64,000 bases of DNA from Candidatus Saccharicenans sp. (lineage in GTDB: Bacteria; Acidobacteriota; Aminicenantia; Aminicenantales; Saccharicenantaceae): positions 124,001 to 188,000 of the forward strand of contig JASEIU010000003.1 of NCBI GenBank assembly GCA_030017715.1, written 5' to 3'. Below are positions 39,527-48,474 of the stretch, in pieces (positions within the stretch are counted from its first letter, which is position 1; each line of letters begins with the position of its first letter). The position numbers and the translations under genes are program-made. The notes below the pieces were generated by a model that saw nothing but the letters and a program-made list of their open reading frames with translations, searched no databases and had not been told where the DNA came from.

Positions 39527-41212
39527 ATGAGAACTAAGAGGCTGGAAAAAGTTCCCACTTTAATCAGCGGCCTGGATGATATCCTGCATGGGGGGCTGCC
39601 CAGAAACAGAGTCACTCTGGTATCCGGAGCCCCAGGTTCGGGCAAGACCAACCTGGCTCTGGAATTTCTCTATCACGGAGCCCGAAACGGCGAACCGGGG
39701 ATTTTTCTCGGTTTTGAAGAATCGGCCGCCAGCCTCCGTCAGAATGCCCTGGGTTTCTCCTGGGACATCCAGGCCCTGGAGCGGGATAACAGGTTATTTA
39801 TCATTGAGGCTAATTTAAGTCCAGAAACCCTGGTTGCGGGCAAATTCAGCCTGAAACCCATGCTTTCGATAATCAGTCACAAGGCGAAGGAAATGGGCGC
39901 CAGGCGCCTGGTTATAGATGCGCTGGACGTGTTGCTGCAATTAATTGAAGACCCTTTTGTTATCAGGGCAGAACTCCATTATCTCTCCCACTGGTTGAGC
40001 CAGCAGGGTTTAACCACCATTCTGACCATCAAACCCCGCGACGGTCATTTCCGTCTGCTGGATTTCTTCTATTCGATGGCTGACTGCGTGCTTCAGCTTG
40101 ATGCCCGGGTCTTAAATCAGATAACAACCAGAAGACTTCGGGTAATCAAATTTCGGGGTAGCGACTTCGGCCGGAACGAATATCCTTTTGTAATTTTCGG
40201 TACCGGCCTAAGAACCATCCCCATAACTTCGATTGAGCTAAAGCACAAACCGTTCAAAATCAGGTGTTCAACCGGCATTCCCCGTCTCGACCGTCTGCTC
40301 GACGGTGGGATATACCGGGCTTCCTGCACCCTGATCGCCGGAGAACCGGGAACCGGCAAGACCCTGCTTTCCGCCACCATTGTCAGGGAAGCCTGCCGAC
40401 GAAAAGAAAGAGCAGTCTATGTCAGCTTTGAACAATCAGCCCTGGCGATAGTCAACAATATCCGCAGCGCCGGCTTAGAGCTTGAGCCTTTTGTTAAATC
40501 AGGTCTACTTCACTTCATTACAGCCATGCCCGAAGCCACCGGAGCTGAAGAACACCTTCTGAACTTAATTAATGCCGTGGAGGCCACCAGCCCCCACCTG
40601 GTAGTGATTGATGCCATTTCAGCCTGCTCCCGGATGGGCGGGACCCAGGCTGCCTATGAGTATCTGATGCGCGCCCTGAATCTGCTAAAAGAAAAGGGAA
40701 TTACGATTATTCTGGTCAATCAAACTTCCGGTTCCAGGGATCAATTAGAACTTTCTGGAATCGGGATTTCTTCCATGATCGATACGGTAATCTTTCTGTC
40801 CTATATTCATGGCGAAGGCGAAACCAACCGCACCATTCAAATCCTGAAATCCCGGGGCTCGGCCCATTCCAATCAGATTAGAGAATGTGTCATCACCGAC
40901 CGCGGCCTTGAAATCATCGATGCTTATGGGGGCGAAGCCGGCGTTCTGACCGGGACCGCCAGAAAAGTTCAGGAAGCCCGGGATAAGCTGTCAAAGCTTC
41001 GTCAGGAATCTCAGATTCGTTCCAAAGAACTGGAACTGGCCAGGATGCAGGCCGTCCTGGAGGCCGAACGGAAAAAGCTGGAAGCCGAAATGGCCAATCT
41101 GACCACAGAACTTAAAGCCCTTAAAATGGAACAGGAAATAGCTCAGGAAGAGCGGAAAAAGAGACAGATGATCAGAGAATACGAAACGAGAAAGCCGGGG
41201 AAAAGGAAATAA
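39527..41212 (+). CDS. KaiC-like double RecA-domain ATPase/autokinase
   Basis: 561 residues from ATG 39527, with GAGGAG 7 bases upstream; an in-frame TTG at 39512 is rejected. Two RecA-type domains: CI with Walker A GAPGSGKT (residues 34-41) and catalytic pair Glu64-Glu65 (GFEES); CII with AGEPGTGKT (271-279) and Glu302-Gln303 (SFEQS). By alignment to cyanobacterial KaiC (HIST at 429-432) the phospho-acceptors correspond to Ser415-Ser416 (GIGISSMIDTVIFL), and KSRGSAHSNQIRE matches its RGSWHDKAIRE. Residues about 470-561 form an added coiled coil (ARKVQEARDKLSKLRQ, ERKKLEAEMANLT). Cytoplasmic; expected to be a hexameric ATPase that autophosphorylates. Followed by a KaiB-like gene and a histidine kinase. 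Confidence 0.9.
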   Translation: MRTKRLEKVPTLISGLDDILHGGLPRNRVTLVSGAPGSGKTNLALEFLYHGARNGEPGIFLGFEESAASLRQNALGFSWDIQALERDNRLFIIEANLSPETLVAGKFSLKPMLSIISHKAKEMGARRLVIDALDVLLQLIEDPFVIRAELHYLSHWLSQQGLTTILTIKPRDGHFRLLDFFYSMADCVLQLDARVLNQITTRRLRVIKFRGSDFGRNEYPFVIFGTGLRTIPITSIELKHKPFKIRCSTGIPRLDRLLDGGIYRASCTLIAGEPGTGKTLLSATIVREACRRKERAVYVSFEQSALAIVNNIRSAGLELEPFVKSGLLHFITAMPEATGAEEHLLNLINAVEATSPHLVVIDAISACSRMGGTQAAYEYLMRALNLLKEKGITIILVNQTSGSRDQLELSGIGISSMIDTVIFLSYIHGEGETNRTIQILKSRGSAHSNQIRECVITDRGLEIIDAYGGEAGVLTGTARKVQEARDKLSKLRQESQIRSKELELARMQAVLEAERKKLEAEMANLTTELKALKMEQEIAQEERKKRQMIREYETRKPGKRK

Positions 41213-41267
41213 ATTCTGGATAAGGAGGAAACGGTTAGCGGGAAAAATCCAAAAAGGAAGGTTAGAA

Positions 41268-41606
41268 ATGAAACCAGGGGAAAAACCTTCTAAAAACACG
41301 CGGGGCAAATTGGCTGAGCCGCCCCGGTATGACCTCAAGCTTTACGTCGCCGGAAACGAATCGAATTCCCTGAAAGCCATAGAAATCATCCGGGAAACCT
41401 GCCAGAAATACCTTGGCCGGAATTACCATCTGGAAATCATCGACGTTTTCGAAAACTATCAGGCTGCCCTGGGCGACAGGATTCTGGTTGCCCCCACCCT
41501 CGTCTGGAACAAGAAAGGAACGCCGGCTTTTCTGATTGGAAGTTTTGACCGCCCGAAGCTGCTCGTTTTCCTCGGTCTGAGTGAGACAACCGGAGGAGAA
41601 AAATGA
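41268..41606 (+). CDS. KaiB-like protein
   Basis: 112 residues, about 10 longer than cyanobacterial KaiB because of a basic N-terminal extension. The core YDLKLYVAGNESNSLKAIEI, YHLEIIDVFENYQAALGDRI and VAPTLVWNKKGTPAFLIGSF matches KaiB (YVAGNTPNS, VIDVLKNP, ATPTL). KaiB is thioredoxin-like and can switch fold to bind the KaiC CI ring. It lies 55 bases after the kaiC-like gene, and its stop overlaps the start of the histidine kinase (ATGA). A weak AAGGAAGG site precedes the ATG. No KaiA gene is present, as in most non-cyanobacterial systems. Confidence 0.88.
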   Translation: MKPGEKPSKNTRGKLAEPPRYDLKLYVAGNESNSLKAIEIIRETCQKYLGRNYHLEIIDVFENYQAALGDRILVAPTLVWNKKGTPAFLIGSFDRPKLLVFLGLSETTGGEK

Positions 41607-42412
41607 CCTCCCGGAAAACCGGAAATAATCATCACCGCCTGGACAGCCTGAAGGAAGAAATCAGAAGACTTCAAACAGAGCTGGCCACCACCAGAGCTGC
41701 GCTGGAAGCCATCATCAATGGCCGGGCTGATGCCGTCGTCGGCACAAGTTGTCCTTATCTGCTGAAAGCTGTTGAAGCCGAAGAAGAGGTCAGGAAACTT
41801 CTCCAGGAAAAAGACGCTCTGATCAAGGAAATTCACCATCGGGTTAAAAACAATCTCCAGATTGTCCTGAGCCTGATAAATCTTCAAATGCAAAACGAGC
41901 GCTCGTCTGAAATCCGGGATAGACTTCTTATTCTTTACAATCGAATCAGAACCATGGCCGCCGTCCACGAGGTCTTCTACAAAACCGAGTTCATGTCCTC
42001 TCTGAATCTGGCCGACTATCTCGAGCGAATAGTGGTCCATCTGTTTACGGTTCACCGGGTGGATGAAAGCAAAATCAAACTGGTGCTGGAACTTGAGCCT
42101 TTCCAGGTGAGCATCAACACCGCCATTCCTGTCGGTCTGATAGTCAACGAACTGGTGACCAACTCTATAAAGCATGCTTTCGACGGGGTGCCGACCGGCA
42201 TCATCAAGGTGAAATTAGGGTCGACCGACGGGAAAAGCTGCCGGCTGGTGATAGAAGATAACGGGAAAGGCGTGCCGCCTGATATAAACTGGGAGAACCC
42301 GACAACCCTCGGTCTGGAAATGGTAAAACTGCTGGCCGCCCAGATAGAAGCTAAAATCAGCAAAGTTGACGGCCCGGGAACTTCCTTCGAAATCTTTTTC
42401 AGCTGTCCATGA
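41603..42412 (+). CDS. HisKA_2-type sensor histidine kinase of the kai operon
   Basis: 269 residues, soluble, no membrane helices. An N-terminal coiled coil with a short PAS-like start (ALEAIINGRADAVV) is followed by the dimerisation/phospho-acceptor motif KEIHHRVKNNLQIVLSLINL (His78 or His79) and the HATPase domain: N box NELVTNSIKHAF, G1 EDNGKGVP, G2 TLGLEMVKLLAAQ and GTSFEIFF. Its start overlaps the kaiB-like stop by four bases, so it is translated with it. It is the probable output kinase reading the KaiC/KaiB state, though it is not SasA: it lacks the KaiB-like sensor domain of SasA. No response regulator is adjacent. Confidence 0.9.
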   Translation: MTSRKTGNNHHRLDSLKEEIRRLQTELATTRAALEAIINGRADAVVGTSCPYLLKAVEAEEEVRKLLQEKDALIKEIHHRVKNNLQIVLSLINLQMQNERSSEIRDRLLILYNRIRTMAAVHEVFYKTEFMSSLNLADYLERIVVHLFTVHRVDESKIKLVLELEPFQVSINTAIPVGLIVNELVTNSIKHAFDGVPTGIIKVKLGSTDGKSCRLVIEDNGKGVPPDINWENPTTLGLEMVKLLAAQIEAKISKVDGPGTSFEIFFSCP

Positions 42413-42645
42413 GGACCGGGTCAGGACCGGCAGGCCGCATCTTTTTAAACTCAAAACCGCCCGGCATAATCCCTGGACGCGAACTGACCCTTTATCAACT
42501 CAAGCCGCCTACCCGAGACAGAACTTTCCAGACCGACGAAACTTGAATTTCTCTGACCTCAGCCTCCAGTCGGCGTTGACAAGATTGTGAATATGCATTT
42601 ATCATAGCTTCCAGAGCCTTTGATCCGGAGCGGGAACAGAGAACC

Positions 42646-43668
42646 ATGCGGGGAAAAGCTATAAAAATAACAGCCGCTTGCAAAAATAATAAACTCCATT
42701 TCTTATTCTTATCCAAGAATCTGGTTTTCTGGATGATCATTTCATTGTCATGCCTGGCCGCGGGCTGTTCCCTCGAAAAATTCGCCCTGAAAAAAGCTGC
42801 CGGAATGCTGACTTCCCCCTCTTCCGGAAATGTGTTCACCACCGACGATGACCCGGAACTCATCGCCGGAGCTCTGCCGTTTGCCATCAAGTTTTACGAA
42901 TCGCTGCTGGCTTCACTTCCGGAGCATGATGGGTTAAGGCTGCGCACTGGCAGTCTCTACATCATGTACGCCAATGCCTTCGTTCAGACTCCGGCCGATA
43001 TGACCCCGGCCTCGGAAATTGAGTCCCGGCAGGAACTCCTGGCCAGGGCCAAAAAACTCTACCTTCGGGGACGGGATATGCTGCTCGCAGGCCTGGAAAA
43101 GAAAAATCCCAATCTTCGGGCGGAACTTAAAGCCCGCCAGTTCCAAAAGGCTCTGGCTTGCTATGGTAAACAGGACGTCGACTTCCTGTACTGGGCGGCA
43201 GCCGGCTGGGTGGCCGCTTACTCGATCGACCCCTTTGACATGTCGATCGGCCTGACCCTCCCGGAAGGCGCCGCTCTGATGAACCGGGTGCGGGAACTCG
43301 ACCCGAACTATGCCGGCGGCGCCATCCATAATTTCTATATTCTCTATTATGGCTCCCTTCCGGAATCACTCGGCGGGGATGAGAAGAAAGCTCTGGAACA
43401 CTTCAAGAAAGCAGAGGCCCTGATGGCCCGGAGCGACACCAGCTATCTGCTTTCCCTGGCCACCACGATTTGCGTAAAGAATCAGGACCGGGAGCAGTTC
43501 ATCTCCCTGTTGAAAAAAGTTCTGGAGTTTGACCCCAACCAGGCTCCCTCCAACCGGCTGGTGAACGTCCTCAATAAGCGCAAGGCTGCCTGGCTTCTGG
43601 ATCACATAGACGATTTTTTCCTGCCGCCCGAGACCAGAGACCTTGATGAAACAGAAGAGGAAATATGA
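42646..43668 (+). CDS. TRAP transporter TatT-type TPR lipoprotein
   Basis: 340 residues. N-terminal hydrophobic segment with lipobox LAAGC (Cys41) after a long basic leader, so the true start may lie slightly downstream, though no ribosome site helps to choose. The body is helical and matches the TatT family (TPR-like T component of TRAP transporters): FAIKFYESLLASLPEHDGLR, SLYIMYANAFVQTPADM, LYLRGRDMLL, YWAAAGWVAAYSIDPFDMSI and ALEHFKKAEAL. TatT proteins form trimers in the periplasm and associate with the DctP binding protein. Its stop overlaps the dctP start (ATGA), placing it first in the tatT-dctP-dctQM operon. Confidence 0.88.
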   Translation: MRGKAIKITAACKNNKLHFLFLSKNLVFWMIISLSCLAAGCSLEKFALKKAAGMLTSPSSGNVFTTDDDPELIAGALPFAIKFYESLLASLPEHDGLRLRTGSLYIMYANAFVQTPADMTPASEIESRQELLARAKKLYLRGRDMLLAGLEKKNPNLRAELKARQFQKALACYGKQDVDFLYWAAAGWVAAYSIDPFDMSIGLTLPEGAALMNRVRELDPNYAGGAIHNFYILYYGSLPESLGGDEKKALEHFKKAEALMARSDTSYLLSLATTICVKNQDREQFISLLKKVLEFDPNQAPSNRLVNVLNKRKAAWLLDHIDDFFLPPETRDLDETEEEI

Positions 43669-44690
43669 GAAAGTTCAAAAAGAAGAGGCGGTTAATGACT
43701 CTCTCTCTGCTTGCCAGTTTATTGTTTTTCGTCCCCCCTCATCTTCTGGCGGTCATCGAAATAAAAATCGGCGGCGTAGCTCCGGAGCGCTCTCCCTGGC
43801 ATAACTCCCTGCTTAAAATCAGCCGCGAATGGGAAAAAATTACCGCCGGCCAGGTCAGGATCCGGGTTTATCCCGGAGGAATTGCCGGCAGCGAACTGGA
43901 TATGATCAGAAAAATGCGGCTGGGAGCCTTGCAGGGAGCGGTCTTGACCAATATGGGCATGATGAAGATCGAAAAGTCAGTTCTGATCTTCAACCTGCCT
44001 CTCCTCTTCAGTTCCGATGACGAGTTCAACCATGTATTTAGCCAGCTCAAGCCGGCTTTTGAAGCCAGGCTGGAAGCAAACGGCTTCAAGGCAATTCAGT
44101 GGACCCAGTCAGGCTGGGTATATTTTTATACCAAAGGCCCTGTGCTCAACCCGGAAGACCTGAAAAAACACAAAATTTCGATAACCAAGGACGACCCCGA
44201 CCTGGAACAGGTCTGGGAGAGCATGGGCTACCGGGTTGTTCCCCAGGACTCCAAAGATACGCTGATCGGGCTGGAAAGCGGTATGATAACAGCCCTTTAC
44301 CTCCCGGCGGTAATGGCCGCTTCGGGACAGTATTTTGCTCTCGCCCCGCATATGCTTGATCTTAAGCTATCGCCGCTGGTTGGCGGGCTGGTTCTCAACC
44401 GGAAAACCTGGGAACAGATACCGGAAAAATTCAGACCGCTCCTTCTCGAAGCCACCGAGCGGGAGGCGCAATCTCTGGCCGCAGAAATAACCCGTCTGGA
44501 AGAGGAAGCTATAAAAGCTATGAAGGAGAACGGTCTGGTCATTAATCGTCCCTCCGAAAACGACCGCCAGATGTGGTACCAGGCTTCTTCCAGAGGCATC
44601 TCTTCATTAATCGGCAAAGTAATCCCGGCCGAGGTCTATCAGCAGACCGTAGAACTCATCAAGGAGTACAGAAAAAGAGGTGAAAAATAG
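43665..44690 (+). CDS. TRAP transporter solute-binding protein DctP
   Basis: 341 residues with a signal peptide (LMTLSLLASLLFFVPPHLLA). DctP-family features: IEIKIGGVAPERSPWHNSLL, SREWEKITAGQVRIRVYPGG, AGSELDMIRKMRLGALQGAV and SVGYRVVP-like domain crossover (WESMGYRVVPQDSKDT). It binds an organic anion or similar solute in the periplasm and hands it to DctQM. The Arg that contacts a carboxylate in sialic-acid and dicarboxylate SBPs cannot be placed with confidence, so the ligand is open. Overlaps TatT at its start and the DctQM gene by 11 bases at its end. Confidence 0.92.
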   Translation: MRKFKKKRRLMTLSLLASLLFFVPPHLLAVIEIKIGGVAPERSPWHNSLLKISREWEKITAGQVRIRVYPGGIAGSELDMIRKMRLGALQGAVLTNMGMMKIEKSVLIFNLPLLFSSDDEFNHVFSQLKPAFEARLEANGFKAIQWTQSGWVYFYTKGPVLNPEDLKKHKISITKDDPDLEQVWESMGYRVVPQDSKDTLIGLESGMITALYLPAVMAASGQYFALAPHMLDLKLSPLVGGLVLNRKTWEQIPEKFRPLLLEATEREAQSLAAEITRLEEEAIKAMKENGLVINRPSENDRQMWYQASSRGISSLIGKVIPAEVYQQTVELIKEYRKRGEK

Positions 44691-46536
44691 CTGGCTGAAA
44701 ACCATTTTTCGCCTGGAAGACATTTTCATTAATTTCATTCTGCTAACCATTGCCTTTCTCCTGGTTATTGAAATCATAACCAGAAATTTTTTCCAAACCG
44801 GAATTAAAAATTCCACCCTCTATGTCCAGCAGCTGACTCTGATCGCCACTTTCCTGGCCGGAGCCATCACCTCGAGAGAGAAAAAACATTTAACCATTGC
44901 CGCCAGGCTGCCCGTCAAACAGCCGGCAGCGGCGATAACTCGCACAGCGGTTCAGATCATTTCTTCGGCCTTTACCTTCGCTTTTGCGGCCAGTTCTTTT
45001 TCTTTCGCCCTCAATGCCTTTTCCCCCGACGACCGGATTGCCTTTATTCCCAGGAGACTTATTGGCTACCTGATGGCCTTTGGCTTCCTGATGATGGCCA
45101 TCCGCTTCATAACCGGAATGGATGTCCGGAGGAAGAGGGCTATCTGGCTTCTGCTGGCCCTCCTGGGAGCAATTCTGCTCTCATCGGGCGCGCTTTCTGG
45201 AGCAATCACAGCTCTTCTCGGTCATGAACCAGGAATCTTTCAGGCTTTCAGAGCTCCCCTTCAGGCAGCTCTGCTCTGGTTTTCTGGCCCTCTAATAATT
45301 ATTCTAATCGTTCTGGCTTTTTTCGGGATGCCGGTGTTTGTCGTCCTCGGGGGTCTGGGATTGCTGCTGATAAATCGGGCCGGATTGCCGCTGGAAATCG
45401 TGGCCAACCAGGCCTATACCGTCCTGACCGATTATTCTATTCCAGCCATTCCCCTTTTTGCCGCAGCCGGTTTTTTCCTGTCTGAAAGTAGAGCCGGCGA
45501 GAGGATGGTGGAATTTTTCAATGATATGGTTGGCTGGTTGCCGGGCGGGTTGATGATTGTTACCGTTCTGGTCTGCGCCTTTTTTACCACTTTTACCGGC
45601 GGCTCCGGCATTACCATAATAGCTCTGGGCGGCCTGCTGCTCCAGATTTTGACCGGAGCCGGCTACAACAAGAGATTTTCTGTCGGTCTGCTGACTTCCT
45701 CAGGCAGCGTCGGACTGCTATTTCCGCCCAGCCTGCCCATCATCATCTACGGAGTGACTGCCGGTTTGAGCATCAAAGATATGTTCCGCGGAGGAATAAT
45801 TCCCGGAGCAGTTCTGGTGACCGTCACTATTTCTGCCGCCTTTTTATTCTCAAAGGGTACAGGGATCGAACACCAGCCCTGGAAACTCGGAAGAGCCCTG
45901 GGGTCATTTAAGAAGGGGCTGGGCGAGATTTTGCTGCCTGTTATTGTAATCGTTCTCTATTTCGGGGGAATTACTAACCTTCAGGAAAGCGCCGCCGTGG
46001 CTCTGGTTTATGCTTTTTTTCTGGAGACCGTCATCCACCGCGAGTTAAAGATCAAAGACTTGCCAGGGGTGATGACCACCTGTGTGACGGTCTTTGGCGG
46101 GGTGCTGGTAATCCTGGCTGTGGTCAACGGCCTTTCTTATTACATCATCGATACCCAGCTCCCCCAGCGCCTGAGCCAGTGGCTGGGCGCAGCCATTTCT
46201 TCGCGCTATGTTTTCCTGCTGCTCCTGAATCTGGCCCTGCTGGTGGTCGGCTGCTTCATGGACATCTACTCGGCCATTCTGGTGGTCGTTCCCCTGATTG
46301 TTCCCCTGGCCGGAGTTTTCAACATTCATCCGGTGCACCTGGGAATAATTTTTCTGGCCAATCTCGAGCTTGGTTACCTGACGCCACCGGTCGGACTCAA
46401 TCTGTTTCTGGCTTCCTACCGCTTCAACGAGCCGATGGGGCGGGTCTATAGAGATGTGCTGGGCTTTATGCTTTTCAGGTTGCTGGCCGTCCTCCTGATC
46501 ACCTATCTGCCGTTTTTAACCACCGCCCTGCTCTGA
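44680..46536 (+). CDS. TRAP transporter fused small-large permease DctQM
   Basis: 618 residues starting with GTG at 44680 inside the dctP gene. The first four helices (FILLTIAFLLVIEIITRNF, QQLTLIATFLAGAIT...) are the DctQ part; the rest, from about residue 190, is the 12-helix DctM carrier with TRAP-M marks FGMPVFVVLGGLGLLLI, GSGITIIALGGLL, GLLTSSGSVGLLFPPSLPII and NLELGYLTPPVGLNLFL. Q-M fusions are a known variant. Uses a Na+ gradient to move the solute delivered by DctP. Completes the operon; two short hairpins follow in the next gap. Confidence 0.93.
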   Translation: MKNSWLKTIFRLEDIFINFILLTIAFLLVIEIITRNFFQTGIKNSTLYVQQLTLIATFLAGAITSREKKHLTIAARLPVKQPAAAITRTAVQIISSAFTFAFAASSFSFALNAFSPDDRIAFIPRRLIGYLMAFGFLMMAIRFITGMDVRRKRAIWLLLALLGAILLSSGALSGAITALLGHEPGIFQAFRAPLQAALLWFSGPLIIILIVLAFFGMPVFVVLGGLGLLLINRAGLPLEIVANQAYTVLTDYSIPAIPLFAAAGFFLSESRAGERMVEFFNDMVGWLPGGLMIVTVLVCAFFTTFTGGSGITIIALGGLLLQILTGAGYNKRFSVGLLTSSGSVGLLFPPSLPIIIYGVTAGLSIKDMFRGGIIPGAVLVTVTISAAFLFSKGTGIEHQPWKLGRALGSFKKGLGEILLPVIVIVLYFGGITNLQESAAVALVYAFFLETVIHRELKIKDLPGVMTTCVTVFGGVLVILAVVNGLSYYIIDTQLPQRLSQWLGAAISSRYVFLLLLNLALLVVGCFMDIYSAILVVVPLIVPLAGVFNIHPVHLGIIFLANLELGYLTPPVGLNLFLASYRFNEPMGRVYRDVLGFMLFRLLAVLLITYLPFLTTALL

Positions 46537-46990
46537 GGACGGGGTAATTTTGAAGTCTTGTTTAACTTTTTTAAGACTTATACCAGCGGATAATTACCCC
46601 CTCAATTTCGTCCCGGAATTTTTTCGGTTGCGGGAAACCAGCCGGAAATTTTTCCCGCTTACTCCTGGAAAAGCTTCCCGGCAGGCTAAACCAATCCACA
46701 AAAACCGCTTTCTGCAATAAATACCAGCCGGGCCGGAAGTCTTGCTGACTGAAGTACCGACCCGACCAGCTCCTCAGGGGGGAGGAACAATTTAGGCTCT
46801 CTGGCCCCGCCTGGCAGCCGGGCGCATTAAAGAAAACTTCGGCCGGGCCGGCTGACCTCCTGGCCGCCCGCGGCCGCTGCTCTTAAGCCGGAAGCCATGT
46901 CCGAACCTGACATAATTTTTCAATTGACTTAAAAGCGACCGGACAATAAATTAAAAATAACTTCAATGGGCAAGAGAAAGGAGAAGTAAC
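46537..46990. other. Intergenic region with hairpins and MFS promoter
   Basis: AAGTCTT/AAGACTT (about 46553-46579) and GCGGGAAA (46630-46637) / TTTCCCGC (46651-46658) can form hairpins; neither is a standard terminator. The MFS promoter lies at 46924-46952. Confidence 0.4.
46924..46952 (+). promoter_or_regulatory. Putative sigma70-type promoter of sugar MFS gene
   Basis: TTGACT (46924-46929), 17-base spacer, TAAATT (46947-46952), about 38 bases before the ATG. Confidence 0.55.
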
Positions 46991-48328
46991 ATGGCCGAGA
47001 CTTCCCGCAGAAATTATTATCTGGTTTTTCTGATTTTCCTGACCTTCTTTGTCATTTCTTTCCTTACCAACATCATGGGACCGCTCATCCCAGACATCAT
47101 CCAGAGCTTCAGTTTGAGCCTGGCCTTAGCCGGTCTCCTCCCCTTTTCTTTTTTCATTGCCTACGGGGTAATGTCGATCCCGGCCGGTTTTCTGGTGGAA
47201 AAGTACGGAGAAAAAGCGGCCATGCTGCTGGCGTTCGGCGTGGCTTTCTGCGGAGCCATGCTCTTTGCCCTGTTTCCCAACTACCTGGTGGCCTCTATTT
47301 CCCTTTTTCTGATAGGCCTGGGGATGGCCATCCTGCAGGTGGCCATAAACCCCCTGCTTCGGGTCTCGGGCGGAGAAGAACATTTCGCCTTCAATTCGGT
47401 TCTGGCCCAGCTTATTTTTGGCGGGGCTTCTTTTTTGAGTCCCCGCCTGTATTCTTACTTAGTAACCAGTCTGCCGGCGGCCGAAAAACAAAATCCGCTG
47501 CTTAACAGTCTGCGACAGTTGGTCCCGGCGAATCTGCCCTGGGTGTCTCTCTACTGGGTCTTTGCCCTGACGACGGTGGCCATGCTGGTCATCATTTTTC
47601 TGTCACGTTTTCCGAAGGTCGAACTCAAGGAAGAGGAAAAGGCCGGCACCTGGAGCATTTACAAACTTCTGTTTCGAAAAAAAATTGTCTTGCTTTATTT
47701 TCTGGGCATCATGGCCTATGTCGGAACCGAGCAGGGAGTGGCCAATTGGATTTCCCAGTTTCTTAAGACCTATCACGGACTTGACCCTCAGACCGCAGGA
47801 GCCCGGGCGGTATCCTATTTCTGGGGCTTGATGACCCTGGGCGGGCTGCTGGGGTTGGTGCTTCTCAAGCTGTTCGACAGCAGAAAAGTCCTGCTTCTGG
47901 CCTCGCTCCTGGCCATCGTCACCCTGACCCTGGGGCTGTTCGGCCCGGCCACGCTGGCCGCGCTGAATCTCAAGATTCCAGGCATTTTTTCCGGTCAGGT
48001 TGAACTTTACACTTTCTCCGCGGTCGGCTTTTTTGCTTCAGCCATGTGGCCGATAATTTTTTCTCTGGCCCTTAACTCCATCGCTCAGCACCATGGAGCT
48101 TTTTCGGGCATTCTGTGCACCGGAATCATAGGCGGGGCGTTGATGCCGCTTCTGGTCGGCTGGGTCGGAGACCACCTGGGCTTGCGCCAGGGAATGCTGA
48201 TACTCTACCTGACGCTGGGTTACATCCTGAGCATCGGCCTCTGGGCCCGGCCGCTCATCAGCAACGAAACCATCCGGATGAGAAAGAAGAAAAAGGAAGC
48301 GGCCATGGCCTCAACTGAAAACATTTAA
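46991..48328 (+). CDS. MFS sugar permease, FucP/FHS-like
   Basis: 445 residues, 12 helices. The N-terminal half has FVISFLTNIMGPLIPDIIQS, YGVMSIPAGFLVEKYGEKAA and GLGMAILQVAINPLLRVSGG with FNSVLAQLIFGGASFL, which match the fucose/glucose-galactose permease (FHS) branch where the N-P-L and F-NS motifs are diagnostic. It should import a neutral sugar with H+ in the inner membrane; L-fucose is possible given the GH29 fucosidase in the window, glucose or galactose equally so. AAAGGAGAAG precedes the ATG. A ROK sugar kinase lies 690 bases downstream on the same strand. Confidence 0.9.
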   Translation: MAETSRRNYYLVFLIFLTFFVISFLTNIMGPLIPDIIQSFSLSLALAGLLPFSFFIAYGVMSIPAGFLVEKYGEKAAMLLAFGVAFCGAMLFALFPNYLVASISLFLIGLGMAILQVAINPLLRVSGGEEHFAFNSVLAQLIFGGASFLSPRLYSYLVTSLPAAEKQNPLLNSLRQLVPANLPWVSLYWVFALTTVAMLVIIFLSRFPKVELKEEEKAGTWSIYKLLFRKKIVLLYFLGIMAYVGTEQGVANWISQFLKTYHGLDPQTAGARAVSYFWGLMTLGGLLGLVLLKLFDSRKVLLLASLLAIVTLTLGLFGPATLAALNLKIPGIFSGQVELYTFSAVGFFASAMWPIIFSLALNSIAQHHGAFSGILCTGIIGGALMPLLVGWVGDHLGLRQGMLILYLTLGYILSIGLWARPLISNETIRMRKKKKEAAMASTENI

Positions 48329-48474
48329 GGACTGCTGCCTCCCGACCATTTTTCAGCATTGGTTCGAGAATCCTGGCCACGCTCCTTTCGGCCGGCCGCC
48401 GAAAGTTTTCATTCGTGCCGAGATTATATGAACGATTGTTCATATATCAGTTTCCGTCCTTCTTAAAAAACCTG

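Noticed and set aside
48355-48385. tRNA-like T-arm sequence GGTTCGAGAATCC
   Set aside because: No matching acceptor stem, anticodon arm or CCA end nearby; chance match.
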